From assembly GCF_017810075.1 (NCBI RefSeq), contig NZ_JADNYK010000001.1, positions 1-64,000 on the forward strand: a stretch of 64,000 nt of DNA. The letters run 5' to 3'. This DNA is from Pseudozobellia sp. WGM2. GTDB lineage: Bacteria; Bacteroidota; Bacteroidia; Flavobacteriales; Flavobacteriaceae. This document shows positions 25,993 through 34,866 of the stretch, in pieces. A program made the position numbers and the translations under genes. The notes below the pieces were generated by a model. That model saw nothing but the letters and a program-made list of their open reading frames with translations, did no database searches and had not been told where the DNA came from. Position 1 is the stretch's first letter. Each line of letters opens with the position of its first letter.

Positions 25993-26292
25993 TTAAATAA
26001 ATTTTAGCACATAGTTGCCAAGTATCAAGGCCACACTTGCTATGGTTAGAAAAACGATTATGTAATTGTTGATTTTTAGCTTTGAAAAACTACCCAATAC
26101 TAACAGTAAAAGAAGAGGCAAGAGCACATAGATGGCAGGGTACATTTCAAACGCTGAACCAAAATCGCCCTTTATCAAAAATAGCATTGACCTTTGCAGG
26201 CCACAACCGGGGCAATCGAAACCCCATAGTTTTTTCGTAAAGCAGGGTAACATATAATTTTCGATGTTCAGTAAAAAGCTGGTCAGATACAT
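25993..26292 (-). CDS. DUF2752 membrane protein
   Basis: A 99-aa protein with about three hydrophobic segments and the DUF2752 signature FDCPGCGLQRSMLFLIKGDF, where two cysteines form a CPGC pair. It is the first gene of a run with two CCC-motif proteins, so all three products are tiny, cysteine-bearing inner-membrane proteins and may act together. The start at 26292 gives a short N-terminal extension; a later ATG (residue 14) is also possible. Biochemical role unknown. Confidence 0.82.
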   Translation of the reverse strand: MYLTSFLLNIENYMLPCFTKKLWGFDCPGCGLQRSMLFLIKGDFGSAFEMYPAIYVLLPLLLLLVLGSFSKLKINNYIIVFLTIASVALILGNYVLKFI

Positions 26293-26330
26293 TTTTGGCT
26301 TGCCGGAAATTCTTTCAGGAAAATTACCAT

Positions 26331-26338
26331 TATTTTTG
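26331..26338 (+). promoter_or_regulatory. Candidate -7 box (TATTTTTG)
   Basis: TATTTTTG fits TAnnTTTG 18 bases before the Smr gene ATG. It predicts a very short leader. The -33 element is not clear. Confidence 0.3.
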
Positions 26339-26355
26339 TGGATATAAAATAAAAT

Positions 26356-26901
26356 ATGGGCGTTTTTGCAGTTGGAGATAGGGTAGAGACCATCGATGAT
26401 ATTATTGGTGGAGAGGTTGTTAAGGTCGATAGCAATGAAGTTACTATTGAAACCAATGATGGTTTTATATTAAAATTTATGCCTTCGGAACTGGTAATAA
26501 TCGAGGGCGGACAGATTCAAGTTAGCCATTACGAGGTGTCGCAAATAAAGGCTGAAAAGGAGCAACCAAAAAAGAGACAGAGCAAATCCATTAAATCTAA
26601 AGAGAGAAATGCGCCTAAAATGGAGGTTGATCTTCACATCAACCAATTGACCACTTCTACAAGGGGGTTGTCAAATTTCGACATGCTCAATTTGCAGTTA
26701 GAGACTGCCAAAAGACAACTCGAGTTTGCTATGCGCAAACGAATTCAAAAGATAGTTTTTATACATGGGGTAGGTGAAGGGGTGCTAAAAGAAGAACTTT
26801 ACTACCTTTTTAGAAGGTATGAAAACGTCAAATACTACGATGCTGATTATCAGAAATATGGTTTAGGCGCTACAGAGGTATATATCTACCAGAATATTTA
26901 A
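26356..26901 (+). CDS. Smr-domain protein
   Basis: A 181-aa protein. Residues ~1-50 are a small beta domain (GDRVETIDDIIGGEVVKVDS, similar to DUF2027/KOW-like folds). A basic linker follows (KKRQSKSIKSKERN). Residues ~90-181 are an Smr domain with VDLHINQL and FIHGVGEGVLKEEL, where the second motif forms the HGxG loop. Smr domains cut or bind nucleic acids; free-standing bacterial ones have been linked to rescue of stalled ribosomes and mRNA cleavage. Here the role is inferred only. Its stop overlaps the convergent lipoprotein gene by four bases. Confidence 0.85.
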   Translation: MGVFAVGDRVETIDDIIGGEVVKVDSNEVTIETNDGFILKFMPSELVIIEGGQIQVSHYEVSQIKAEKEQPKKRQSKSIKSKERNAPKMEVDLHINQLTTSTRGLSNFDMLNLQLETAKRQLEFAMRKRIQKIVFIHGVGEGVLKEELYYLFRRYENVKYYDADYQKYGLGATEVYIYQNI

Positions 26902-27911
26902 TTGCCGAATGTCGTATAACTGCCCATTTCAATACTTTCTATAAGATCTAATGTTGAATCGCTTTCACCTTCTTCATTCGCCTTTAAGGTAAGAACAAGA
27001 CTGTCTAACGTAAAGCTGTGGGTATAGGTAATGGTACCTTCGGTGTCAGGTTCGCTTTCTACCGTTTCAATGTTTAAGTGGCCCGATGTCGAATTAAAAT
27101 ACCATGCTTCAATATCTTCTGACAAAGCGTTCGTAGTACAGGCCATGTCAGATGTAACCAAAGTGTCGGCAACTACGTACCTAAATAATCCGGTATCTAG
27201 ATTGATTTTTCGAGGTAACGTATCGTTAGTCGCCATATTTGCCAATGAGTCTATCGGTACATCAAGGGTTATAAATTCATCGTTAATGGTTTTGTATAAT
27301 CGAATACTTGAATCAGAAGGGTTTTCTAAACACTCAACATAGGATTCGATTTCTGCGTAATTTGAAAACGGTGTGTCTAATTCGATACTATTGCTCGTAC
27401 TTGTGGTAAAGGTGCCATACTCAAATGTAGAAGAATCGGTAAGACTTTCATTTTGTGAATTGGTGAGCGATAGCCCTGTAATCGAAATGGTATGTCTGTA
27501 ATTTTTAACGGTTTCGGTAACTGAACCTACTTCAGTATCGATATTGAGATCACCGGCAGTTGCAGTGGTTTCTTCTATCACGGTAGGTTCTAACGAAGGT
27601 ATAACATCACAGAAATAGGCTTGTGAAACATTGTCGGAAAAAAGACGGTAAATCAAACTTGACGATGATGGTATCGTTGAAGAGATACTTTCAGGTGTTG
27701 AGGTCTCATTCTCGAGCAAGCCGCTTGCTAAATTTAATAGTAATGCCTCGTCTTGGTCAATTTTGAAAAAGAAGGTCGTTTCGGTAAGATCATCTACATT
27801 ACCGCAGTTTGAGATATTTACCGAATCAAAATCAACTCGTTCTATTTGTAGGTCTCCATCGTCGCAGGTGAACAACAGCGCCGATAAACATAAAAGCATG
27901 ACTTTCTTCAT
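26898..27911 (-). CDS. Hypothetical Ser/Thr-rich lipoprotein
   Basis: A 337-aa putative lipoprotein (LLFTC, Cys16, followed by DDGD, a surface-export-like acidic signal). No domain recognised. It is unusually rich in Ser, Thr, Glu and Asp, with two similar stretches about 180 residues apart: HTISITGLSLTNSQNESLTD and HSFTLDSLVLTLKANEEGES, each near a SFEYGTF/IEMGSYTTFGN ending. That suggests a tandem pair of beta domains. Five or more cysteines outside the lipobox may form disulfides. Transcribed alone; it overlaps the convergent Smr gene by four bases. Confidence 0.75.
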   Translation of the reverse strand: MKKVMLLCLSALLFTCDDGDLQIERVDFDSVNISNCGNVDDLTETTFFFKIDQDEALLLNLASGLLENETSTPESISSTIPSSSSLIYRLFSDNVSQAYFCDVIPSLEPTVIEETTATAGDLNIDTEVGSVTETVKNYRHTISITGLSLTNSQNESLTDSSTFEYGTFTTSTSNSIELDTPFSNYAEIESYVECLENPSDSSIRLYKTINDEFITLDVPIDSLANMATNDTLPRKINLDTGLFRYVVADTLVTSDMACTTNALSEDIEAWYFNSTSGHLNIETVESEPDTEGTITYTHSFTLDSLVLTLKANEEGESDSTLDLIESIEMGSYTTFGN

Positions 27912-27979
27912 GGCCCAAATTTAAAGTAATTTAGTCACAAGTTTATGGGCAATTGGGTAGAAATTAACTTTAGATCCTC

Positions 27980-27987
27980 TAATTTTG
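27980..27987 (+). promoter_or_regulatory. Candidate -7 box (TAATTTTG)
   Basis: TAATTTTG fits TAnnTTTG, 37 bases before the cysteine desulfurase ATG. A TTG at 27953-27955 lies 24 bases upstream, slightly beyond the ideal spacing. Confidence 0.4.
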
Positions 27988-28024
27988 GACGCTTATAAAT
28001 CGAAATACTATAGATTTTTTGGCC

Positions 28025-29173
28025 ATGAAAAAAGTGTATTTAGACAATGCCGCGACCACTCAGGTCAGAGAGAATGTCATAGAAAAAATGCAAGATGCGC
28101 TAGCCAAAATGTATGGCAACCCTTCATCGACGCATAGCTTTGGCCGTTCGGCAAAAACGGCTATTGAAAGCGCTAGAAAAACCATAGCAAAATATTTGAA
28201 CGCCCACCCAGCGGAAATAATCTTTACGTCTGGAGGTACCGAAGCCGATAACATGATTCTTCGCTGCGCCGTACGAGATTTGGGCGTAACTACAATTATT
28301 ACCACTAAAATTGAACACCATGCGGTTTTACACACAGCCGAAGATTTAGAAAGAGATTACGATGTAAAGCTGAGGTTTGTCGACCTAGATAAATTCGGCA
28401 ACCCCGATTTGAATCATTTAAAAACTCTTCTAGAGGCTGATGGTTCAAAAAAATTGGTCAGCTTAATGCACATTAATAATGAGATAGGTAACAAAATTGA
28501 TATTGATGCCGTTTGCACCATGTGTCACGAAAAGGGTGCTTATTTTCATTCTGATACGGTGCAGTCTATAGGTCATTACCCATGGGATGTGAAAGCAACG
28601 CCTATTGATTTTATGACCGCTGCTGCACATAAATTTCATGGTCCGAAGGGCATCGGATTTGCTTTCATCAAAAGAAATTCAGGTTTGAAGCCCATGATAT
28701 CAGGAGGTTCTCAAGAACGTGGATTTCGTGCGGGAACGGAGTCGTTTCATAATATTGTTGGTCTTGAAGAGGCGTTTGTTTCTGCTTATGATAATTTGGA
28801 GGAAGAAATGCATTATGTTTCAAGCTTAAAACAGCACTTTATAGAGCAACTTCAAAAGAAAATACCGAATGCGAAATTGAACGGGCATTCTGGGGATATG
28901 GATAAGAGTACCTATACGTTGGTCAATGTCTGTTTGCCGATTGAACCACAAAAGGCATTAATGCTTTTATTTCACCTTGATATTAAGGGTATAGCTTGTT
29001 CTAAAGGTAGTGCTTGTCAATCGGGTAGCAACATAGCCTCACATGTTCTTACGGAAATTTTAAGCGATGAAGATCTAAAAAAGCCTTCATTGCGATTTTC
29101 TTTTTCAAAGTACAATACTAAAGAAGAACTCGATTATACGATTGATGTCTTAAAAAGTTTTGTTGAGGAATAA
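28025..29173 (+). CDS. Cysteine desulfurase (NifS/IscS type)
   Basis: A 382-aa PLP enzyme removing sulfur from cysteine as a persulfide for Fe-S clusters, thiolated tRNA or cofactors. Motifs: MKKVYLDNAATT start, FTSGGTEADN, PLP lysine Lys203 in AAHKFHGPKGIGF, and the catalytic Cys331 in CSKGSACQSG, typical of group I (IscS/NifS) enzymes. I chose ATG 28025 over an in-frame TTG two codons earlier, because it begins the conserved sequence. No iscU, sufE or tRNA thiolase gene is adjacent. It might also supply sulfur to molybdopterin synthase, but that is speculative at 28 kb distance. Confidence 0.9.
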   Translation: MKKVYLDNAATTQVRENVIEKMQDALAKMYGNPSSTHSFGRSAKTAIESARKTIAKYLNAHPAEIIFTSGGTEADNMILRCAVRDLGVTTIITTKIEHHAVLHTAEDLERDYDVKLRFVDLDKFGNPDLNHLKTLLEADGSKKLVSLMHINNEIGNKIDIDAVCTMCHEKGAYFHSDTVQSIGHYPWDVKATPIDFMTAAAHKFHGPKGIGFAFIKRNSGLKPMISGGSQERGFRAGTESFHNIVGLEEAFVSAYDNLEEEMHYVSSLKQHFIEQLQKKIPNAKLNGHSGDMDKSTYTLVNVCLPIEPQKALMLLFHLDIKGIACSKGSACQSGSNIASHVLTEILSDEDLKKPSLRFSFSKYNTKEELDYTIDVLKSFVEE

Positions 29174-29214
29174 GTTAAAAGCATTTAGGATTATATATTA
29201 AGGGTTAACATTGT

Positions 29215-29868
29215 TTATCCCTTTTTTCTATCCCTTCTTTTTTCTCGATCGTACGGAAATTTTCTTGCCGCCAACTTCATCATTCGGTCGATGAGATCGT
29301 TGGTGTTCTTGCCTGATTTTTTATTGATTTCCTTTTCATATTTCCAAAGGAGTTTTCCGCTTGAGCCATCACTTATTTTAACACCAATTCGACCATAATT
29401 TGCACTTCCTGAGAAATAATCCATAAAATTGAACTCCGTAGAGACTCCTTTAGAGAGTAGAACATTTAAGTCTATACTACCGCTGATAATACCATCGACT
29501 TCTAAAATTTCGCTAAGTTGTTTTATAGTATAAACATCGATATTCTTAAAAGTAATGTCATTTTGGGCCAAAATGGCATTTGTATTCTTTATGTTTTGAA
29601 ATTCTACCGAGAACTTTTTCTTTTTCTTTCTCTTAGAAAAATAGGTTTCCAAAGCGTTTTGAACCGCGTAACCCTCCTTTTCTTCCAACAATTTTAGCTC
29701 TGATTTAGAGATTTCATCTTTCAAATCAAGATTCGTTAAGAAGGGGATAATAGCCAGCAATTCGTGTTCTTCACTAAGCTCTTCAAACTTGTTGGTCTCG
29801 TAAATGTTCTTTTGGGCATTCACTTGCGAAAGCACAAAAAACAAAACTATATAAATGGCCTTTTTCAT
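29215..29868 (-). CDS. Hypothetical exported protein (CsgG/LpoB-like look)
   Basis: A 217-aa protein with a signal peptide (cut near VNAQ, residue 19). The mature part looks like the alpha/beta fold of CsgG/LpoB/GNA1162-type proteins: LAIIPF, then IKQLSEILEVDGIISGSIDL, then ISDGSSGKLLWKYEKEINKK. The resemblance is by eye and not certain. Both a central KRKKKKKF patch and the C-terminus (DREKRRDRKKG) are strongly basic. The gene starts 11 bases after the TonB-receptor gene ends and is probably co-transcribed with it. Function unknown. Confidence 0.65.
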   Translation of the reverse strand: MKKAIYIVLFFVLSQVNAQKNIYETNKFEELSEEHELLAIIPFLTNLDLKDEISKSELKLLEEKEGYAVQNALETYFSKRKKKKKFSVEFQNIKNTNAILAQNDITFKNIDVYTIKQLSEILEVDGIISGSIDLNVLLSKGVSTEFNFMDYFSGSANYGRIGVKISDGSSGKLLWKYEKEINKKSGKNTNDLIDRMMKLAARKFPYDREKRRDRKKG

Positions 29869-29879
29869 CAGTATACAAA

Positions 29880-32345
29880 TTAAAAACGCATTCGCAACCT
29901 TGCACTCAATACTCGTGAGGTCATAAAGTTCGGAATTGCATATTGTCGTTTACTTTCGACATCTCTTACCCAGGTATTGGTAATCGAATTTTGATTGTTG
30001 AATAAATTGAATATTTCTACACCCGCGCTAAGTTCTTTAAAACTATTCAGCCAATGGCTTTTCGAGTGTGTTTTCTTACCTCCCGCAAAAATATGGGAAA
30101 TTCCTAAATCGGCACGCTTATAATCTCTTAATCTACTTTGATAAATGTAGGGGTCGGCATAACTTGGTGATCCGCTGGGAAGACCAGTATTGTATACAAG
30201 ATTGAGGTACATTTTAAAATCAGGAAATTCAGGTATATAATCTTGGTATAAAAGCCCTAACTTGACTCGCTGATCTGTAGGTCTCGCGATAAACCCACGA
30301 TTGTCAATATTCTCTTCCGTTTTCATAAAACCGACACTGACCCAAGATTCGGTTCCAGGCACAAAAGCTCCGTTAAGACGAAAATCGGCCCCGTAAGCAT
30401 AGGCTTTGGCATTGTTTTGTGCTGCGTAACGCAATCTAATATCGTCAAGGGTGTAGGGGTTTACATTGTTTAGTTTTTTGTGATAGATTTCACTGTTCAG
30501 GGTAAAGGGTCTTTGCCACCAAGTGAACGAGTACTCATTAGCTGCCACTACATGAACTGATTTTTGAGCCTTCACTTCTGGATTTACCGTACCGGTTGCA
30601 TCTCGAAGTTCACGATAAAATGGGGGTTGCTGGTATAACCCGCCCGATAGGCGAAATACCATGTCCTTGTTCCAATCAGGCTTCAGGGAGAGTTGCCCGC
30701 GAGGGCTCACGATAGTATATGATTTTTTACGCAAGTTTGCTCCATTGACCCTCCAATGTTGTGCCCTTAGTCCAAAGTTATAATAGAGGTTGTGTGAGTC
30801 GATTTGTGTTCTTTGAGAAAACTGAAAAAAGCCGGAAACTCTATCCGTCTTAACGAAGTTTCTTGCGTTTCTATTAGAATAAGCAACTAGTGGAGCTTCA
30901 AAAGGCTCGTAAGGTTGGGTATTTTGGTATTGGGGAAGAGGGGGGCGAACAGAATACCCGAGCGAGTCGAGAAATTCAGATTCGCGTAGTTGATCGCGAA
31001 TATCTTCATGAGTGAATTTTAACCCCCAATCCATAGAAATATTGCCATGATTATGAATACCTTTATGTTCGATGTTAAAAATGAGGGCATCTAAATCGTT
31101 TCTTGTTCTTTTGAATTGATTACCGATACCCTGTGCCGATGAACCCAAACTATTTCCACCTATGCCTTCAGATTCCAATGGGCCGAGCTGATATTTTGCG
31201 ATAACATCTGAATATTCTTCTTCGGTAGTATGATAAAGAGATGCGATGAGTTTAAGAACAGTTTTATCATTGATAGCATAGTTACCCTTGAAGGCGCCTA
31301 AGATGGTATTATATTTTGTGGTCTCTTGACCCTCGTAAAGAACTACCAAAGACCGTGGTGCCCTTATGGTTCCGAAATTTGTTAGGCGGCTTATAGGTTC
31401 ATTTTGGTAATCGTTCACTGAAATATTGGCTAAAAAATTAAGATGAAACTTTTTGGAGAACCTATATGTATTATATGTTTGAAAATCGAAAAAAGTTGGG
31501 TCGAAGTTGGTGTTTGTGTCTTGACTGTTAACCAAAAGGCTATTGTTTCTGTAGCGGGCACTAGAAATACTACTGAAGTTTTTGTCTTTAGAAATAGCTT
31601 CAAGGGTGGCAGAGGCTCCTAAGAAGCTTAAATCTAAAAGAACGCCGAATGCTGAAGGGTTTTTATAAGAAATATCTAAAACAGAAGCGAGCTTATCGCC
31701 GTACTTAGCTTGAAAGCCACCGGAAGAAAATTTTACGGCCTGAACCATATCACTGTTTACAATGCTCAGCCCCTCTTGTTGGGCCGATCGAATAAGAAAG
31801 GGCCGATACACCTCAATTTCATTGATGTATACCAAATTTTCGTCAAAGTTACCGCCCCTCACGCTATATTGGGTACTCAATTCGTTGTTTGAAGAAACTC
31901 CCGGCAATAGTTTGATAATGTTTTCGACCCCTGCATTCGCTCCAGGAATTCGACGTATCACCTCTGGTGAAACACTGGTAACACCTTCGATTGCTTTTTC
32001 ACCGGTAGGGCTAACGGTTACCCCTGCAATTTGGGTAACTTCTTGTTTTAAAACCGGATTGAATTCATAGATTTCATTAGTGGTCAACAGTAGATTTTTA
32101 AGAATGATATCATGATGGCCAAGGTGCGAAAATGAAATTGTTATAGCCAAGTCGGCCGGTACTTCTAGAATGTAAAATCCATTTTCATCAGTACTTGTGC
32201 CAACGACGTCGACCGTAATATTGACCTGTTCAACAGGTAGATTTTGTTCATTGAGTACCACTCCGGTAATAGTTGCATTCTGTGTATGCCCCTTTATTGA
32301 AAAAAGTAGGAATACAAGCGAGACAACTATCTTATAACATTTCAA
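29880..32345 (-). CDS. TonB-dependent receptor with CarboxypepD_reg-like domain
   Basis: An 821-aa outer membrane receptor: signal peptide ending GHTQ (~22), a CarboxypepD_reg-like domain (~23-105, ATITGVVLNEQNLPVEQVNI), a plug (~110-225, with GANAGVENIIKLLPGVSSN and the NFDENLVYINEIEVYRPFL signature) and a barrel ending ARLRMRF. It lacks the SusC-specific features and a SusD partner. It belongs to the FecA/BtuB-like group with unknown cargo (metal complex, peptide or lipid). It starts six bases after the M23 peptidase gene and precedes a small exported protein, so the three likely form one transcript. Confidence 0.9.
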   Translation of the reverse strand: MKCYKIVVSLVFLLFSIKGHTQNATITGVVLNEQNLPVEQVNITVDVVGTSTDENGFYILEVPADLAITISFSHLGHHDIILKNLLLTTNEIYEFNPVLKQEVTQIAGVTVSPTGEKAIEGVTSVSPEVIRRIPGANAGVENIIKLLPGVSSNNELSTQYSVRGGNFDENLVYINEIEVYRPFLIRSAQQEGLSIVNSDMVQAVKFSSGGFQAKYGDKLASVLDISYKNPSAFGVLLDLSFLGASATLEAISKDKNFSSISSARYRNNSLLVNSQDTNTNFDPTFFDFQTYNTYRFSKKFHLNFLANISVNDYQNEPISRLTNFGTIRAPRSLVVLYEGQETTKYNTILGAFKGNYAINDKTVLKLIASLYHTTEEEYSDVIAKYQLGPLESEGIGGNSLGSSAQGIGNQFKRTRNDLDALIFNIEHKGIHNHGNISMDWGLKFTHEDIRDQLRESEFLDSLGYSVRPPLPQYQNTQPYEPFEAPLVAYSNRNARNFVKTDRVSGFFQFSQRTQIDSHNLYYNFGLRAQHWRVNGANLRKKSYTIVSPRGQLSLKPDWNKDMVFRLSGGLYQQPPFYRELRDATGTVNPEVKAQKSVHVVAANEYSFTWWQRPFTLNSEIYHKKLNNVNPYTLDDIRLRYAAQNNAKAYAYGADFRLNGAFVPGTESWVSVGFMKTEENIDNRGFIARPTDQRVKLGLLYQDYIPEFPDFKMYLNLVYNTGLPSGSPSYADPYIYQSRLRDYKRADLGISHIFAGGKKTHSKSHWLNSFKELSAGVEIFNLFNNQNSITNTWVRDVESKRQYAIPNFMTSRVLSARLRMRF

Positions 32346-32351
32346 AAGGTC

Positions 32352-34043
32352 TTATTTTCTGAAAAAAGTGCTGGTAAAGGTATTGGAGTTGCCGACATTG
32401 TCGGTAACGGTGAGTTCTAGCTTACATTCTTTCTGGTCGAGAATAATATCATCGAAATTATAGGTAAGCGTATTGTTCTTGGGTTCGTATTCCATAAGGA
32501 TCCACTCTCCGTTCAGGGTTGCCGAATAAGTATCTATACCGCTCAGGTCGTCAGAAATATGTACACTTAAATACCGGTAGTTATTGAGCCACTTACCTTC
32601 TTTAAAATTTCGTGCGCGAATTTTTGGGGCAACACTGTCTTTAGCCAAGGTATAGGTGCCCAAATTACGGGTGCGCGTGGTAAAGGTATTTCCTCTTTTA
32701 TAGGTCGAGGAGTGATGAGGTTTTAATCGACTATCTAACCGGGCTATAAAAAGCTGCTTTCTTTCTTCTTTACTGAATTTCGACACATCAAAAGTAACCG
32801 TGAAATTTCTGTGGGCGGCTATTCGATTGTTATGAATGGTTACGGTATCGTCATCTTTCTTTAAATCAATATAGAAGTTGTCATAAAAAGTGTTTGACGG
32901 AAAATAGACTTTTGCTGCCCCAAGATCATAATTGTTCGGCTTTTTGGCGATAACATAATTTTCTGTTTTATCCTCATCTTTTTCAATGATAACAGGCTCT
33001 ACTTTACCTTCTACGGGTATCACCGCTTTGGTCAAATTACCGGCATAATCTTTTATAAGCAGCTCGACTTTGTAACTTAGCCCTTCGCGAACATCGAGTT
33101 TACCATCGTTATACATGGTTTGATAAATGCTAAGCTTATTACCGGGGCCTTTGAACAATTTTTGAACACGCTGTCGGTACCTGCCATATCGATCATAATC
33201 TATTAGGGTGTTCAGGTATCTGGTTTCGGAAAAAGAGAATTTTTCAAAATTGTATTCACTATATGCTGTGCCGTTTACCAGTTGCTGTACCGAATAAATG
33301 CCATTTCTGTTTGCTGCTAAATCTTGTCGGTCGTAACCAATAAAACCAAAACCGATGGTGCCCGAAGCTTTTACGGTCTCGGCCAAAAATGTACCATCCT
33401 CTTGTTTTTTAAAATGGAGTTCTATAGGTTGTTTACTTTGGTTTACGACGGCATCATCGGATAACGGGTAACCAAAAAGTTTTTCTAGGGTCGGATTCGT
33501 AGCGTCGCGTACATCAAGCCCATACAGTAAAGGGTTTGTAGGTTTTTCGGAGATGCTGCTCCTAATTTCAAAATGTAGATGGGGACCCGAAGAACCTCCA
33601 GAATTTCCGCCATAGGCGATAACATTTCCTTTTTCAACTTTTACCTCCCCATAGTCGGGAAAAACCTCGACCTCGTATGATTTTTTTTCATACTGCACTT
33701 TTTTAATGTAAGCTTCGATTTCAGGGGCAAACTTTTGCAAATGACCGTAAACGGAAGTATATCCATTAGGATGGGCTACATATAACGCCTTACCGTACCC
33801 CCAATGAGAAATTTTTATTCGGGTAACGCTACCATCGCCAATGGCATAAATAGGCAAACCCTCTCTTTGCTTAGTTTTAATATCGACTCCCGAGTGAAAA
33901 TGATTTGATCGAAGTTCACCGAATGTTCCGGCGAGTATCACAGGTATATCCATAGGTGAACGAAAAGCATCTTTAGGATATTCCTCTTGCCCAAAACCCG
34001 AAAAATAAAATAACAATAAAAGAATTGAAAAAGTTTTGCCCAT
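32352..34043 (-). CDS. M23-family metallopeptidase (LytM type)
   Basis: A 563-aa exported cell-wall peptidase. The ATG at 34043 gives a clean signal peptide (MGKTFSILLLLFYFSGFGQ); an in-frame TTG ten codons upstream would bury it. The M23 zinc site is complete: His50 and Asp54 in NHFHSGVDI, then HLH (His155, His157) in GPHLHFEIR. Residues ~165-563 are beta-rich domains typical of flavobacterial M23 proteins. It probably cuts peptide cross-links in peptidoglycan during growth. It leads the transcript with the TonB receptor and is divergent from the zapB-like gene. Confidence 0.9.
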   Translation of the reverse strand: MGKTFSILLLLFYFSGFGQEEYPKDAFRSPMDIPVILAGTFGELRSNHFHSGVDIKTKQREGLPIYAIGDGSVTRIKISHWGYGKALYVAHPNGYTSVYGHLQKFAPEIEAYIKKVQYEKKSYEVEVFPDYGEVKVEKGNVIAYGGNSGGSSGPHLHFEIRSSISEKPTNPLLYGLDVRDATNPTLEKLFGYPLSDDAVVNQSKQPIELHFKKQEDGTFLAETVKASGTIGFGFIGYDRQDLAANRNGIYSVQQLVNGTAYSEYNFEKFSFSETRYLNTLIDYDRYGRYRQRVQKLFKGPGNKLSIYQTMYNDGKLDVREGLSYKVELLIKDYAGNLTKAVIPVEGKVEPVIIEKDEDKTENYVIAKKPNNYDLGAAKVYFPSNTFYDNFYIDLKKDDDTVTIHNNRIAAHRNFTVTFDVSKFSKEERKQLFIARLDSRLKPHHSSTYKRGNTFTTRTRNLGTYTLAKDSVAPKIRARNFKEGKWLNNYRYLSVHISDDLSGIDTYSATLNGEWILMEYEPKNNTLTYNFDDIILDQKECKLELTVTDNVGNSNTFTSTFFRK

Positions 34044-34180
34044 AGTTTTAAAAACTGTTACGAAATTAGCCAATAGCTTTCAATTGCTGAAAAATGAACT
34101 GCATAAAAATAAATTGGCTACTGTCAATGAACGGTAATCAAGGGGTTAAAGTATAGCTTCAAGAATAATTGAAAAAAGTA

Positions 34181-34211
34181 TTGCTAAGAACCGATAGGTA
34201 TGTTAACTTTG
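34181..34211 (+). promoter_or_regulatory. Promoter of the zapB-like/zapA operon
   Basis: TTG (34181-34183) and TAACTTTG (34204-34211) with a 20-base spacer match the Bacteroidetes consensus closely. The start site would be near 34217, with a leader of about 20 bases before the ATG at 34237. This is one of the two best promoter matches in the window. Confidence 0.7.
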
Positions 34212-34236
34212 TGTAAAATGCATCGCGTTTGAAATT

Positions 34237-34527
34237 ATGAGTGAATTGGTTAAGGTAGTCGATTCTTTAGAGAACAAAATCAGCAAGTTATTGCATAAGA
34301 TGGAATTGCTTCATCAGGCCAATACCAAGCTGGAAGACGAACTTAATACCCTAAGAAATGATAAGGAGAAAGTTAATGACTCCGTTTCGTATTGGGAAGA
34401 AAAATATAATTCGCTTAAATTGGCAGATACGATGTTTGGCAGTAGTACAGATAAGACAGAAGCTAAGCTTAAGATAAATGCTTTGATAAGGGAGTTGGAT
34501 CATTGTATAACCCAACTATCCGAATAA
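34237..34527 (+). CDS. Small coiled-coil protein, ZapB-like
   Basis: A 96-aa protein that is nearly all heptad-patterned coiled coil (VVDSLENKISKLLHKMELLH, then LEDELNTLRNDKEKVNDS), with a short C-terminal helix (INALIRELDHCITQL). Size, coiled coil and position, 15 bases before zapA in the same transcript, suggest a ZapB-like partner of ZapA that bundles FtsZ filaments. Coiled coils resemble each other by composition, so identity with ZapB is not established. Confidence 0.75.
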   Translation: MSELVKVVDSLENKISKLLHKMELLHQANTKLEDELNTLRNDKEKVNDSVSYWEEKYNSLKLADTMFGSSTDKTEAKLKINALIRELDHCITQLSE

Positions 34528-34542
34528 TAGAAGAAGGAGATA

Positions 34543-34839
34543 ATGTCGGAAAAGCTCAAAATAAAACTTTCAATTGCCGATAGGGTCTATCCCTTGACCA
34601 TTGATCCAAGCCAAGAAGAAGGTTTGCGAAAGGCGGCCAAGAATATAGAGCAGTTGGCGAAAAAGTTTGAGCAGAGCTATGCGGTTCGAGATAAACAAGA
34701 TGTACTCGCAATGTGCGCGTTACAATTTGCATCAAAAATAGAACAGCGTGGTATAGACCAAACCGAAAATAATCAAGAAGCGACCGACCGATTGAAGGCT
34801 CTGGAACAATTGGTTGCAACGAAGCTTAGTGTAAAGTAG
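34543..34839 (+). CDS. zapA: Cell division protein ZapA
   Basis: A 98-aa protein with the ZapA layout: an N-terminal beta-alpha head (KLKIKLSIADRVYPLTIDPS, then EEGLRKAAKNIEQLAKKFEQ) and a C-terminal helix for dimer/tetramer formation. ZapA cross-links FtsZ protofilaments at the division site. It is followed directly by the 6S RNA gene, the same zapA/6S neighbourhood as in many other bacteria, and then by RNase Y. Confidence 0.88.
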   Translation: MSEKLKIKLSIADRVYPLTIDPSQEEGLRKAAKNIEQLAKKFEQSYAVRDKQDVLAMCALQFASKIEQRGIDQTENNQEATDRLKALEQLVATKLSVK

Positions 34840-34866
34840 ACGTTCTTTAAAATAGCATAAGTTACT

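Noticed and set aside
29198-29224. Possible terminator after the cysteine desulfurase gene (AAGGG...CCCTTTTTT)
   Set aside because: Only five paired bases with a long unpaired loop; too weak to call.
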